NCBI GenBank assembly: GCA_038049695.1
Contig: CP142456.1
Span: 72,935,922 to 72,999,921, forward strand
Reading direction: 5' to 3'
Length of the DNA stretch: 64,000 bases
From: Cinnamomum chago
Taxonomy: Eukaryota; Streptophyta; Magnoliopsida; Laurales; Lauraceae
In this document: piece by piece, positions 8,816 to 22,175 of the stretch
How positions within the stretch are numbered: position 1 is the first letter of the stretch
How the letters are laid out: each line of letters starts with the position of its first letter
The notes under the pieces: model-generated
Databases searched by the model: none
What the model saw: the letters and a program-made list of their open reading frames with translations, nothing else
What the model was told of the DNA's origin: nothing
Translations under genes and position numbers: made by a program

Positions 8816-8929
8816 TTCTGCTCAAAGGAGAAAATTCACCAGTTAATATCAAGATAGTTATGAATTAAAAGTCGTCAGAACTTTGGGTTTCTCTTGGATT
8901 ATTGATGGAAATTAATGAAAAAAAATAAA

Positions 8930-9396
8930 AATAGGAAAGGAATAAAACATATTTGAAATCTTCACTCATATTGAAATATTCTTACTTTTGACGGTGTTTT
9001 TCACTTTCGTGCTGCACTTTTTGCTTAGGGGCTTGGTTTGGATAGGTGATTTTTGTGGGAGTGGTGGTCTCAGTGAAAAAAAAAATGAAAAACAAGCTTT
9101 TCCTATATTTAAAGCAATCCTAAAAATTCTAATCCTGTAAAAGGGGCTTCAATTAAAAAGTAAAACCGAAGAACCACAAATAGCCATTAAATAGTTTATT
9201 CGTAGATTAGAAAAACTAAAAGCAAGAAAAATCACAAGACTTGCAAAGAGTAAGTTTAGATGAGTAAAATGAAGTTTGACTTAGGTGAGGAAGCTTTTGG
9301 GTGAAAAAAATAGCCACAAGTGAGGTAGGAAGGTGTCACGTCCCCAGAACCCAATTAGAGAATAAACCGGATCCTTAGAGTGAAATTTAGGACTAA
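8930..9396. other. AT-rich stretch with no recognisable gene
   Basis: I see no gene. A ggcttggtttggatagg word near 9030-9046 and a GTGTCACGTCCCC word near 9333-9345 look like transposon-end fragments, but neither has a partner end within the unit. Confidence 0.5.
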
Positions 9397-11167
9397 TTAG
9401 AATTTTTGTCCTTTAGGCCCAAGGATCATAAGTTCGCTGTGAGGATATAATATTTCAAGCCTCATGTATAATAAGAATTGCGAAGTTCATACAAATCTAG
9501 GCATATGGAATATCAACAATGGATAATGACTTCATTTAATAATTAAAGTTGCACAAAAGAATAAACAAAACTAACCAAGGAGTTAATTAATTACACTGGC
9601 ACTACTCTAACACTAGAAGAAACTCGCTCATTATCTAAACTCACTTAAATATCTAAAATATAAATAATTATAAAAATAATAAAATAAACGGGTCAATGGG
9701 CCTACTATTGGGCCCAACTGACCCCAGTAAGGTCTTGGACCTTATAGAAAGTGGCTACCCAGATTTTTATTTTTTTCCATTTCTATTAAACATTACAGGG
9801 CTGGACGGATTGATCATTAGACATTACAATCTTTTCATTGAGCTTTCAAACCGGTACCAACGGATGGATCAAAAACTTTGACAAGGAGAAGTTGATGCTA
9901 CACTTGGCCTGAAATCTAGCCAAACATCTTGACATCTAAAATACATACGCCAGAAATTCAAAATCAAGAAACCAGACGTCTAGAGTTGCGTTTAGATGTC
10001 AGGGGACAAGAAATCTAAAGATGATAGATGCCTAGGTTAATGTGAAGCAAAAGTTCCTTGTAGGGGATTTTATCGGAAAAACCCCCTTAAATTCGGTGGA
10101 GACCAAAAACTAGAATGGTCATAGAGGCTCTTTTCAGTTTTTTTCTTTCTTTTATTGTATCGAGTAGCAATATTGCTGCTCCTCTGTAAATATTGCTGCT
10201 CATTGCGTCACCTTCCTTCTTTTCTACTTTGCATGTCCACTATTCACTCATTCAACTAAGTAATGACGCATCTTGTTCTCTTAAATTATCTCCAAACTTC
10301 AAATCAAGCAATCAATACTGCAAACGACCCAAATTATTGTTGAATCATGAGCGCTCATTTAAATTAAACAAACAACCCTTTGCCCCAAACGAGGAGACTT
10401 CCAGCTCAGAGCCATAAATATTCCTTTAGTATTACTTAAATTACAAAAACAAATACCTGGGATTTAGTAGAGGAGAAACTTCTCTAGCCAGAGAACTACA
10501 CGACCAGTCTAGTTCTATGGGCCCCACATACGCCCGCATTTGATCAATGCAGCTCCATTCGCAGTCTTTAGTCCCCATGATTTAGCACCATGTGCAACTT
10601 TGTGGTCATCAAACCTTTCTTCGTCATTGGATTGAATTTCAATTTTCAAAATATCTACAGTTAAAAGACCATTAAATCTTAAGACTCTTAAATCGAGGAC
10701 TACAATTGACATTTTGCATGACCCTTATCGGTAAAAAGACCTTTCGCATCTACCTCTAATGGCACAAATGCATCCAAGTGGGCCCCACGAGCTGGACTAC
10801 AAGCAGAGTATGTGGTCTGCTCGTAGGTGAAGATTTTGATCCTTTAATTAGTAGGATTGGTTTTCTGTTAAATACTTCAGAAGAAAATTGGTCTCCTCTA
10901 GCAAACAATCTCTTTTGGATTAGTAAACGGTTGCGACTGCTGAGTATTTAGGTAAAACATTCCTTTTGTGATTGAAACTAATATAAATACCAAGTTTTAT
11001 AGCTAGCCAGACAGCTCAACGGCCTTAGCAAAAAACCCTTTTTGCTTGTCCTCTAGCAAACACATCCCTTTCCCACACACCTTTTAAATACCCAGCCATG
11101 CCATGCTTTGATATATTCATACACATTTTAAATCAGATTTCCTTACACACACACACATTCTAGCAGT

Positions 11168-12693
11168 ATGGCTTCCCTAAGTTCCTCTCCTGTTGCTTCA
11201 GCCCTCCATCCCACACCTCTAAATACAAACAAAAATGGTGCTGACCGTCCATCACCATTTCACCCTTCTGTTTGGGGAGATTACTTCCTTTCTTACTCCG
11301 ACGGTCACGAGGTATATATTCACACATTCTTTGTTTTGAGAAATGATCGCATGATGATGATTTTATACATGTCATGTCAACTACCGTGAGGCTCATCTTT
11401 GTTTGATCCAAGTCATTCATATCATGCAACTTCTCATGACGAGAAAGTCTCTCCAACTTTCATTCCATTAACTGGTTAATACGCAAATGTAAAGCAAAAG
11501 AGAGCTTGTTATGTTTGTGTATGTTTGTTTGTTTGTTAGATCCATTGTAGCGAAGGGATTTTTACAGTTTAGTATCTCTTAAACTTAATTTGCACATGAA
11601 AATGTTACTAAAGACATAAAAAAATGTCACCAAAGTAACTTCACTGTATTTTATCTTTTCTAATTTTTGACAGTCTTGCCCATTCTTTGATCTGTGTTTT
11701 AACTTTTGAGGCTCTTTTTACCAAAATAAATAAATAAATTTTGAGGCCCTGAAGTGATTGAAGTATTATGTTGCAAGTAGGTTAACTTGTGTGATCGGGA
11801 TTTAACCCCATCATTTACTACATTATAAGTTGTTTAGTTTGATCCCATCATATTCCTAGACCTTAAATGACCCCTCTACATTCCTGCTCAAGGAGGTTGT
11901 TTTGTTTTCCACCCCAGCCAAGGGGGCTGGGACCTACAATAGCACCTGGCACCCGCACACGTGAGAAGAAAGCCCGCACAAATGAAAAGAGAGTCTGCGT
12001 ACACATGGAAAGGGAGTGTAAGCAGCTGAAAAGGGGTAACTTAAAAAAGGATCGAACTTTAGGTAGCTGAATGAGATTTGGAGTTGCCAATCAAGCAACC
12101 CCTTGTACTCAAGAAAGTTGGGTCCCAGTGCAGTTGGCTGCAGTAAAAAAAAAAAAAAAATCTTGACAGGGCTGAAAAATGATAACGGGCTTTATTTTTA
12201 GAAGATAACGTCAGCCAGGTCAACACAAATCAGATGCATCTTATCCACCATTCTCCATGGGATATTTCCATCCGTCCTCAAAACATGATAGAACGTGGGG
12301 TATTAAGCAGGCCCCACAAGGAGGCCCTCCCTTCTATAGATTTGCAAAAAAGCATCACTTTTCTCATCTATCTTCCATGATAGAAATTATTATTTTTACC
12401 AACTAATCACTTTTAATTTGCAATGGGACATGGACAGAAAATAGATGCATGGACTAGCAAGGTTGGAGAGTTGAAGGAAAAAGTGAAGAGGATGCTAATC
12501 ACATCCAAGGGATCAGTTGAAGAAACGATCATGATTGATGACATCCAACGACTTGGAGTGGCCTATCACTTTGAAAAGGAGATCAACGACGCATTGGAAC
12601 ATATATATGAGGCCAATGTTGATTATGATGATCTAAAAACAGTCGCTCTTCGATTCCAATTACTGAGGCAAAAGGGCTATAACATCTCTTGTG
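11168..12693 (+). pseudogene. Terpene synthase 5' fragment (exons 1-2), U2
   Basis: Exon 1 is 11168-11311 and exon 2 is 12438-12693. Splice sites and reading frame are as in U1, but the codon changed in U1 is the usual Leu here (RFQLLRQKGYN). This is the consensus form of the fragment, shared with U3, U4, U6 and U7. The catalytic exons are absent. Confidence 0.9.
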
Positions 12694-12767
12694 GTAAAAC
12701 TTCTTCACTATTTTATATCACTCATTCTTGGCAAACTGGACAACAAACAAAATAATTAGATATATGT

Positions 12768-15700
12768 GGACATTTAATTACCAAAGGTAAGTGTGTCCCG
12801 CTATGGGGCCTATCGATATTTTATCCGGTAGGTATGATACAATATGATTATTGTATCAATGGATCATGTTACATATAATTTCAAAGGTTCTTTCATTAAC
12901 ATGATCTACTTAGATTTACCAAAGATAAAGTACTACTTGGATTGAATCAATGGTGATGTATCCAAAACAATAAATCAATTCAAAACATAAAACATGTTAA
13001 GGACACAACACAAACATAGTTTATCATGCTACAAATGATTTACCAAAAATAAAACAAAGCATGAAAAACATATGATTAAGGAAAGTAGAGCCTACTTGGA
13101 GATTTAACTTCATTAATCCAAGCTTTAGCTTTCCTAATGATCCCCTTCATCCCTTAGTTCATTTCCCTTCTATTTGCCTCAAAACCCCTCAAGGAGGGCC
13201 TTAAAATTCCCAACTTTTGGCAAAGGAAAGAACTCATATTTATAGCAAAAAGTGCCCAACGGCTAGTCCCCGGTCGACCTGCAAACAGGTCTCGGTCGAT
13301 CGGGATCACACAACGGTCAGAAATATGACCGTTGGTGCCCCAGGGCATTTTCTGCCTGCAGTGTTCCCGGTCGACCGGGACCCCTGGGCCGGTCAACCGG
13401 CCACACTGCTGGGACCAAAAAATTCAACTTTTGAATATTTCAAAGTTTATCTTTGTGGAACTTTTTGGACCATATAAGCAAGCTTAAAAACATGTTTTAA
13501 ATCATTCTAAGGGTTTTAAAACATGAACCATAAAAAGCCTAAAACATTTTGAAAGATTTAAAACTCATAGGCTAGCTTGATTTTCTAAAACTCTTTTCAA
13601 ATCAAATGCATCCAAGATTAAAAACAAAACATGCATAAATCAAAACTTTTACAACTCTTAAAAACAATGCATGTTTAGAACAAGATTTCAAGATTTCTAA
13701 AATCAATGCATATGTGTGTGAATCAAATGATGCTAGAATGATTATGCATCCATCAAATTGCAATCTACAAAATTCCTAACAGTCATAACAGGCATACCAT
13801 GATGACTTAGGAATCTAACTATGAGACAAATGGCGATCCATCTCTAGTCTCATAAATCTGGTATTAAAGTATCTTATGCACGATGAGGATGTCATGCATT
13901 ATGCTCCTCCCACTATTTGATCACGGCTTCAAGTGCAGAGCTTCAATTGCAGTAATAACTGGTAAGACTAGGTCGATCCACATGGAGCTTTAGAAATAAG
14001 GCTTTCAAACTCTGTCACATGCCCTAAATAAAATCTAATTTTAGCCTAAAATTTAGAAAAGTACATTCATCATTCCTACTTTAAACTAAAATTAAATACA
14101 TTTCCAAAAATAAAATTTCCTAAATCTAAAAACCTAATCTAAAATGAATCACAAGTTGCTACAAAAGAACACACAAATTAGAAACAATCCAAAAATAAAA
14201 CTTACCAAAAATAAAACTAAGAAGCTAAATTAAAAAAAAAATGAACCTAAGTTAGAAACCAAATCAATCAAAACATGCTCAACAAAGATTAGTAACAAAT
14301 CAAATCACTCAAAAAGAAAACAACCTACTTTCTAAAATTAGCATGCAAACCTTACTAAATTAGTTTCCTAAATTAGAAACTAGGTTAGTCAATTAGGGTT
14401 AATATATTTCCTAAGTTAGTGAATTGAGTTAATCAACTCCCTAAAGTTAAGGACTTTCCAAATAAATAAAGATTTTCAAATCTTAACAAATTTAGAAAGC
14501 ACTAAGTCAATCATACCTTATGTTAGAATTTCCAAATCTTAAGAAACTTCCTAAGTTAAAATCTTCAATTAAAAAAAATTAGAAAGATCTTTTATTTGTG
14601 AAAATTATCTAAATAATGTAAAACACAAAATCAAAAACTAATCCTAAAGTTAGAAAGTTAGTAATGCAATGTATGCCATGAGATGTTAGAAAATTCTAAG
14701 TCTAGAAAACTAGTATGCAAGGCTGTTTTTATGCATGATTTTTCCTAATCTAATGCAACCTAAAACTGAGTTTATTGGCTAGATTTTGAGCTACAATGAT
14801 GTATGAATCAAATAAAAAAAAAAACCAGAAGTGGAAAACGATTTAAAACGAATGAGATATGAGTGTATGATCATGACCTAAAAAAAAAACTATGCAGAAA
14901 TTCTGCACACAGGTGGGTCCGACCAGCCATGTTTGAGCCACTGGTTCACCATCTTTCCAAAATTATTTTTGTTTGAAATTTGGGGGTTTAAAAATAAACT
15001 GATCAAACTTTAATTTCCCAAAGTTTCATTGAAAAATAATGTGTTTTGATCAAGTTTCTAATCGCAAACTTTTTACACAAAATCTGTCCTGAAATTCCTG
15101 CAACAATGTGCTGAATTGTGGACTTTATATTCAGATCCAGATTTCCCAAAAAATATTTGGCCGAGATTATTGACTCAAATCTCTGATTTTTCTTGCTTAT
15201 TCAATTTCAAACTCCGATTCCGGCAACTTAAACATATCTAAACTCCACCAATATGAATATGCATGCAATGCTAATTAGTACCAACCATAAACTATGCATA
15301 AAAATTCACATAAACATATAAGAAGCAAAAGAAGAAAAGAAAACAACAAATGATTGAATTTAAATGTGTGGATTGCCTTTGTAATTGAAAAATTATGAAT
15401 TGAAAATTTATTTTAATCATGAATGCCATGATCTTAGAATTTCAAAATCATCTTAGGCATTGATAGGTTCATATTTTGGAAAACACTTTTTGGATTTATT
15501 TAAACATGAAACCAAGCATGACTTCCATGACCTAAAATCCCACTTTGAAAATCACTTTCATTTCAAAAAATCTACTAGTAGATCACCAGTAGGTCAGCAG
15601 GAGTTCAGCCTACCTGAGGTCGGCTAGCCGCCTGTATATGTTAGTGACCGTTAGAATATGACCGTTAGACGTCGGCTAGTGGCCCAAAGAGCCGTTGGAA

Positions 15701-16068
15701 CCTTTTTTTTACTATATATTTGAACCTATTCCTTGGGTTTTGAGCCAACACAATTGAATCTTTTGAGGTGTTTTGGAACCTAAGGAAGGAGAATCGATTA
15801 AGGAAGGCTTATGGGTCACTTAATTGGAAAGCAAAAGCTTGGATTCATTAGTAAAATCAATCTAAGTGGGTAAGATTTGTATTGAAGGCCTATTTTAAAC
15901 TTCCATTTACTTGGCTCAAATAATCACATTCAAAGAATAAATCCAGATGAAGCTTATTAGTGTATGTTACTTGTAGATGTAGTGGTGATAACTTCAAAAC
16001 AATAAATCAAGTTAATGGAAAAAAACTTGCAAAAGCACTTTTTACTTAGGGTTTATTTGTTTTCATTG
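12768..16068. mobile_element. Fossil LTR-retrotransposon-like DNA, U2
   Basis: It has the same structure as 3360-6660: arms at about 13077-13578 and 15413-15888. It carries a private base at 13434 next to the palindrome cluster. Confidence 0.35.
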
Positions 16069-16315
16069 AATATACATAGGAATTAATGGTCAAATGAGAT
16101 TTTCAAATTAACAAGGGTTATTAAAGAGCCAAGGGCGAAGAAAATGAGGTGTGAGGTGAAAGATGTATGGAAGCTATCTATATGGGACCCTGACTTTCAT
16201 ACTATATATTTAAATTAATGAGGGCTGGATATTCACCTTTGACATTTCATTTTTAACGACTTATATAAATATACTCTTAAAATTCTTAGGAATTCAATTA
16301 CATGAACCACACAAG

Positions 16316-17772
16316 CTTTTAGGGCCTGTTCTTTACAACAATTCATAGAGTTTTTCTCTGGAAAATTTCAAAATCTCCGACAGCTATACCCTAATGTGGA
16401 ATTCCTAAATCCTCCTCTTGAATGGAACATTTGAAATTCAAGAAAAATGCATAGAGATTCCCATCATTAATTGGGAACAAATGTAACATCATATACTTAA
16501 CACCATTTCGTCTCTGATAAAAAAAGATTTCTTTGATCACTCAACTAACATTCTGAATATTTTATGCCTAGAAAATGGATATTAAATGTTTCTATGCAAG
16601 ATTGAGGGCCTACTCATTTAAGGATGAGTTAGAAAAAACACCACCTTAATCCAAATCAAACATGCGTGATTACAAAGATAGCAAGTGTAAACCACATAAC
16701 GTACCGAGTAGAAGCACTTGATGTAACAACTCTCTCCGTTTTAATTTCTTATTAACTTCTTAGGGTAACACGAGGAGGAGTATGTTTATAATGATGCATT
16801 TTTAATAGCATTTTAGAATCTTAAATCCACAATTTCCTCTTATGTAGTGCAATGTGGTGATCATCATATCACGAGTTTTGAAAATAGCACTTATATTTTT
16901 CTTTTATAAAGATTGATTCTAATTGTGATTTTGACAATCCCATTATAATTCATAAAAGATGTTATTTGTATTATATTACATGTGCTAGACGCCGGTAGGT
17001 TAATTAAGCTAGTCTTAAAGATTTTTGAGATTTTCACAATTGATAGTGCAGTTTTTAAAGACTTGTTTCTTTGCAAGAATTTCTGACAGGAATTTAGGCT
17101 GTCTGTGCATTCCTGAATTGTAGTCGGAAATTCCATGTTCACTTGCTTGCATTCCCAGCATTTGAGGCAAGTAGTATTTTGAAATTCCAAAAAAGTGGAA
17201 TTCCCAAATGCTCGCCTTGACTCCAGCATTTACAAATTCAAGCATTCTGAGAGGCTTGTTGGAACTTCGGCTCTCCCCCAACGATTGATTTTAATCTTCT
17301 CCTCTATTCTACTGTAACAAAATCAAGTCCAGACATCTTCTTCCTCCACCCTCCTTTCATATGTTTGCCTATTTTTCTCTTTTTTATTTTATTTTGCTGC
17401 ATGCAATTTTTTCTAGAGGGTTTTGATGGAATGGAAAGAAGAAGGGTTTTTTTGGGGTCTTAATGGAATGGAATCAGTGGGTTCTCTTAGATCTGAACCG
17501 GATGGTAAGTTACAGGGGCTATTTGGTTGGATGGATGGATTGATTTGTGGCTTGTGTTGGCCGAGAGATGAAGAAATTCAAATGGATATGAAGTCGAAAA
17601 TTTTTGGAGTTTAGGTAGCCTGAAATTCTCAGGGAGGAATTCTGGCCTAAAAGAAACAAAAAATTTAGGAATACCAGAATTAATAGGATTTTAAAATTCC
17701 ACCATCTCAAATTCTACAAGTTCCAACATACATGAATTCTAAAAATTAATGCAAAGAAACAGGCCCGAAAAG
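16316..17772. mobile_element. hAT-like non-autonomous DNA transposon, U2
   Basis: Same ends and interior as 6908-8364. The exon-like piece is at 17426-17504 with its GTAAGT donor intact. Confidence 0.5.
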
Positions 17773-18158
17773 TTAAGCAAAGAAATAATGTGAAACTTTC
17801 CCTTGTCCTTCTCCATATTTCTCTTATTTCTATTGGCTGAGTTGTTATTTCATTTTCTGGGTCCCTTTTCTTTTCCAACTTCAACGTAACACTACTCGTG
17901 GATAGGATCAACATCAAGTCAGAATTGCTTTATTACCATAGGAACACTCCATTTCACGAGGAGTACTGTCTAGAGTTTATTAGACATTCTCACCTAAAAA
18001 AAGACAACATATTTTTTTATGTGGCTCACCTCGCTTCTCCTACATAGTTGGCACCAATCTATTTCACAATAATTTTATATGTACTTGCTAGTAAGAGTTG
18101 GAATATAAAAAGAATCGATTAATTTAAAGAAGATTGTACTTTGTGGCTAATTTTTATT

Positions 18159-18223
18159 GGATTGTTGTAGCTCAGCTAGTTAGGGTAAATGTCAGAATGC
18201 ACGAGTTCAAATGAACAATTGTG
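18159..18223 (+). mobile_element. tRNA-like relic, U2
   Basis: Same as 8751-8815, with the box A-like TAGCTCAG intact. Confidence 0.45.
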
Positions 18224-20575
18224 TTCTGCTCAAAGGAGAAAATTCACCAGTTAATATCAAGATAGTTATGAATTAAAAGTCGTCAGAACTTTGGGTTTCT
18301 CTTGGATTATTGATGGAAATTAATGAAAAAAAATAAAAATAGGAAAGGAATAAAACATATTTGAAATCTTCACTCATATTGAAATATTCTTACTTTTAAC
18401 GGTGTTTTTCACTTTCGTGCTGCACTTTTTGCTTAGGGGCTTGGTTTGGATAGGTGATTTTTGTGGGAGTGGTGGTCTCAGTGAAAAAAAAAATGAAAAA
18501 CAAGCTTTTCCTATATTTAAAGCAATCCTAAAAATTCTAATCCTGTAAAAGGGGCTTCAATTAAAAAGTAAAACCGAAGAACCACAAATAGCCATTAAAT
18601 AGTTTATTCGTAGATTAGAAAAACTAAAAGCAAGAAAAATCACAAGACTTGCAAAGAGTAAGTTTAGATGAGTAAAATGAAGTTTGACTTAGGTGAGGAA
18701 GCTTTTGGGTGAAAAAAATAGCCACAAGTGAGGTAGGAAGGTGTCACGTCCCCAGAACCCAATTAGAGAATAAACCGGATCCTTAGAGTGAAATTTAGGA
18801 CTAATTAGAATTTTTGTCCTTTAGGCCCAAGGATCATAAGTTCGCTGTGAGGATATAATATTTCAAGCCTCATGTATAATAAGAATTGCGAAGTTCATAC
18901 AAATCTAGGCATATGGAATATCAACAATGGATAATGACTTCATTTAATAATTAAAGTTGCACAAAAGAATAAACAAAACTAACCAAGGAGTTAATTAATT
19001 ACACTGGCACTACTCTAACACTAGAAGAAACTCGCTCATTATCTAAACTCACTTAAATATCTAAAATATAAATAATTATAAAAATAATAAAATAAACGGG
19101 TCAATGGGCCTACTATTGGGCCCAACTGACCCCAGTAAGGTCTTGGACCTTATAGAAAGTGGCTACCCAGATTTTTATTTTTTTCCATTTCTATTAAACA
19201 TTACAGGGCTGGACGGATTGATCATTAGACATTACAATCTTTTCATTGAGCTTTCAAACCGGTACCAACGGATGGATCAAAAACTTTGACAAGGAGAAGT
19301 TGATGCTACACTTGGCCTGAAATCTAGCCAAACATCTTGACATCTAAAATACATACGCCAGAAATTCAAAATCAAGAAACCAGACGTCTAGAGTTGCGTT
19401 TAGATGTCAGGGGACAAGAAATCTAAAGATGATAGATGCCTAGGTTAATGTGAAGCAAAAGTTCCTTGTAGGGGATTTTATCGGAAAAACCCCCTTAAAT
19501 TCGGTGGAGACCAAAAACTAGAATGGTCATAGAGGCTCTTTTCAGTTTTTTTCTTTCTTTTATTGTATCGAGTAGCAATATTGCTGCTCCTCTGTAAATA
19601 TTGCTGCTCATTGCGTCACCTTCCTTCTTTTCTACTTTGCATGTCCACTATTCACTCATTCAACTAAGTAATGACGCATCTTGTTCTCTTAAATTATCTC
19701 CAAACTTCAAATCAAGCAATCAATACTGCAAACGACCCAAATTATTGTTGAATCATGAGCGCTCATTTAAATTAAACAAACAACCCTTTGCCCCAAACGA
19801 GGAGACTTCCAGCTCAGAGCCATAAATATTCCTTTAGTATTACTTAAATTACAAAAACAAATACCTGGGATTTAGTAGAGGAGAAACTTCTCTAGCCAGA
19901 GAACTACACGACCAGTCTAGTTCTATGGGCCCCACATACGCCCGCATTTGATCAATGCAGCTCCATTCGCAGTCTTTAGTCCCCATGATTTAGCACCATG
20001 TGCAACTTTGTGGTCATCAAACCTTTCTTCGTCATTGGATTGAATTTCAATTTTCAAAATATCTACAGTTAAAAGACCATTAAATCTTAAGACTCTTAAA
20101 TCGAGGACTACAATTGACATTTTGCATGACCCTTATCGGTAAAAAGACCTTTCGCATCTACCTCTAATGGCACAAACGCATCCAAGTGGGCCCCACGAGC
20201 TGGACTACAAGCAGAGTATGTGGTCTGCTCGTAGGTGAAGATTTTGATCCTTTAATTAGTAGGATTGGTTTTCTGTTAAATACTTCAGAAGAAAATTGGT
20301 CTCCTCTAGCAAACAATCTCTTTTGGATTAGTAAACGGTTGCGGCTGCTGAGTATTTAGGTAAAACATTCCTTTTGTGATTGAAACTAATATAAATACCA
20401 AGTTTTATAGCTAGCCAGACAGCTCAACGGCCTTAGCAAAAAACCCTTTTTGCTTGTCCTCTAGCAAACACATCCCTTTCCCACACACCTTTTAAATACC
20501 CAGCCATGCCATGCTTTGATATATTCATACACATTTTAAATCAGATTTCCTTACACACACACACATTCTAGCAGT

Positions 20576-22101
20576 ATGGCTTCCCTAAGTTCCTCTCCTG
20601 TTGCTTCAGCCCTCCATCCCACACCTCTAAATACAAACAAAAATGGTGCTGACCGTCCATCACCATTTCACCCTTCTGTTTGGGGAGATTACTTCCTTTC
20701 TTACTCCGACGGTCACGAGGTATATATTCACACATTCTTTGTTTTGAGAAATGATCGCATGATGATGATTTTATACATGTCATGTCAACTACCGTGAGGC
20801 TCATCTTTGTTTGATCCAAGTCATTCATATCATGCAACTTCTCATGACGAGAAAGTCTCTCCAACTTTCATTCCATTAACTGGTTAATACGCAAATGTAA
20901 AGCAAAAGAGAGCTTGTTATGTTTGTGTATGTTTGTTTGTTTGTTAGATCCATTGTAGCGAAGGGATTTTTACAGTTTAGTATCTCTTAAACTTAATTTG
21001 CACATGAAAATGTTACTAAAGACATAAAAAAATGTCACCAAAGTAACTTCACTGTATTTTATCTTTTCTAATTTTTGACAGTCTTGCCCATTCTTTGATC
21101 TGTGTTTTAACTTTTGAGGCTCTTTTTACCAAAATAAATAAATAAATTTTGAGGCCCTGAAGTGATTGAAGTATTATGTTGCAAGTAGGTTAACTTGTGT
21201 GATCGGGATTTAACCCCATCATTTACTACATTATAAGTTGTTTAGTTTGATCCCATCATATTCCTAGACCTTAAATGACCCCTCTACATTCCTGCTCAAG
21301 GAGGTTGTTTTGTTTTCCACCCCAGCCAAGGGGGCTGGGACCTACAATAGCACCTGGCACCCGCACACGTGAGAAGAAAGCCCGCACAAATGAAAAGAGA
21401 GTCTGCGTACACATGGAAAGGGAGTGTAAGCAGCTGAAAAGGGGTAACTTAAAAAAGGATCGAACTTTAGGTAGCTGAATGAGATTTGGAGTTGCCAATC
21501 AAGCAACCCCTTGTACTCAAGAAAGTTGGGTCCCAGTGCAGTTGGCTGCAGTAAAAAAAAAAAAAAAATCTTGACAGGGCTGAAAAATGATAACGGGCTT
21601 TATTTTTAGAAGATAACGTCAGCCAGGTCAACACAAATCAGATGCATCTTATCCACCATTCTCCATGGGATATTTCCATCCGTCCTCAAAACATGATAGA
21701 ACGTGGGGTATTAAGCAGGCCCCACAAGGAGGCCCTCCCTTCTATAGATTTGCAAAAAAGCATCACTTTTCTCATCTATCTTCCATGATAGAAATTATTA
21801 TTTTTACCAACTAATCACTTTTAATTTGCAATGGGACATGGACAGAAAATAGATGCATGGACTAGCAAGGTTGGAGAGTTGAAGGAAAAAGTGAAGAGGA
21901 TGCTAATCACATCCAAGGGATCAGTTGAAGAAACGATCATGATTGATGACATCCAACGACTTGGAGTGGCCTATCACTTTGAAAAGGAGATCAACGACGC
22001 ATTGGAACATATATATGAGGCCAATGTTGATTATGATGATCTAAAAACAGTCGCTCTTCGATTCCAATTACTGAGGCAAAAGGGCTATAACATCTCTTGT
22101 G
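20576..22101 (+). pseudogene. Terpene synthase 5' fragment (exons 1-2), U3
   Basis: Exon 1 is 20576-20719 and exon 2 is 21846-22101, identical in predicted protein to U2. No later exons follow. Confidence 0.9.
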
Positions 22102-22175
22102 GTAAAACTTCTTCACTATTTTATATCACTCATTCTTGGCAAACTGGACAACAAACAAAATAATTAGATATATGT

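Larger units (their letters stand above)
1..9396 (+). repeat. Tandem macrosatellite unit U1 (most divergent copy)
   Basis: This is the first of seven head-to-tail copies; the whole sequence recurs from 9397 onward. The unit is 9,396 bp here against 9,408 bp in U2 and U3. The 12-bp shortfall is one base missing in a C run near 330 and 11 bases missing near 871. U1 also has clustered private substitutions at 89, 245, 278, 731, 799, two near 930-945, and about 1459, and sparser ones at 3256 and near 8150 and 8990. The window starts in phase with the unit only by the choice of cut, so the true junction that founded the array cannot be placed. Confidence 0.98.
9397..18804 (+). repeat. Tandem macrosatellite unit U2
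   Basis: This full 9,408-bp copy is a good reference unit. It shares two variants with U1 only: T in the context cacaaaTgcatcc and C in the context cgtaaCacta (U3 onward have C and A). It has a private C-to-A change at 13434, just downstream of the GC-rich palindromes. Otherwise it matches U3 almost base for base over 9.4 kb. Confidence 0.98.

Noticed and set aside
9030-9046. ggcttggtttggatagg as a MITE end
   Set aside because: No inverted partner was found within the unit, so it cannot be supported as an element.
9333-9345. GTGTCACGTCCCC as an LTR or transposon terminus
   Set aside because: It resembles plant element ends only from memory. No second copy or matching end lies elsewhere in the unit.
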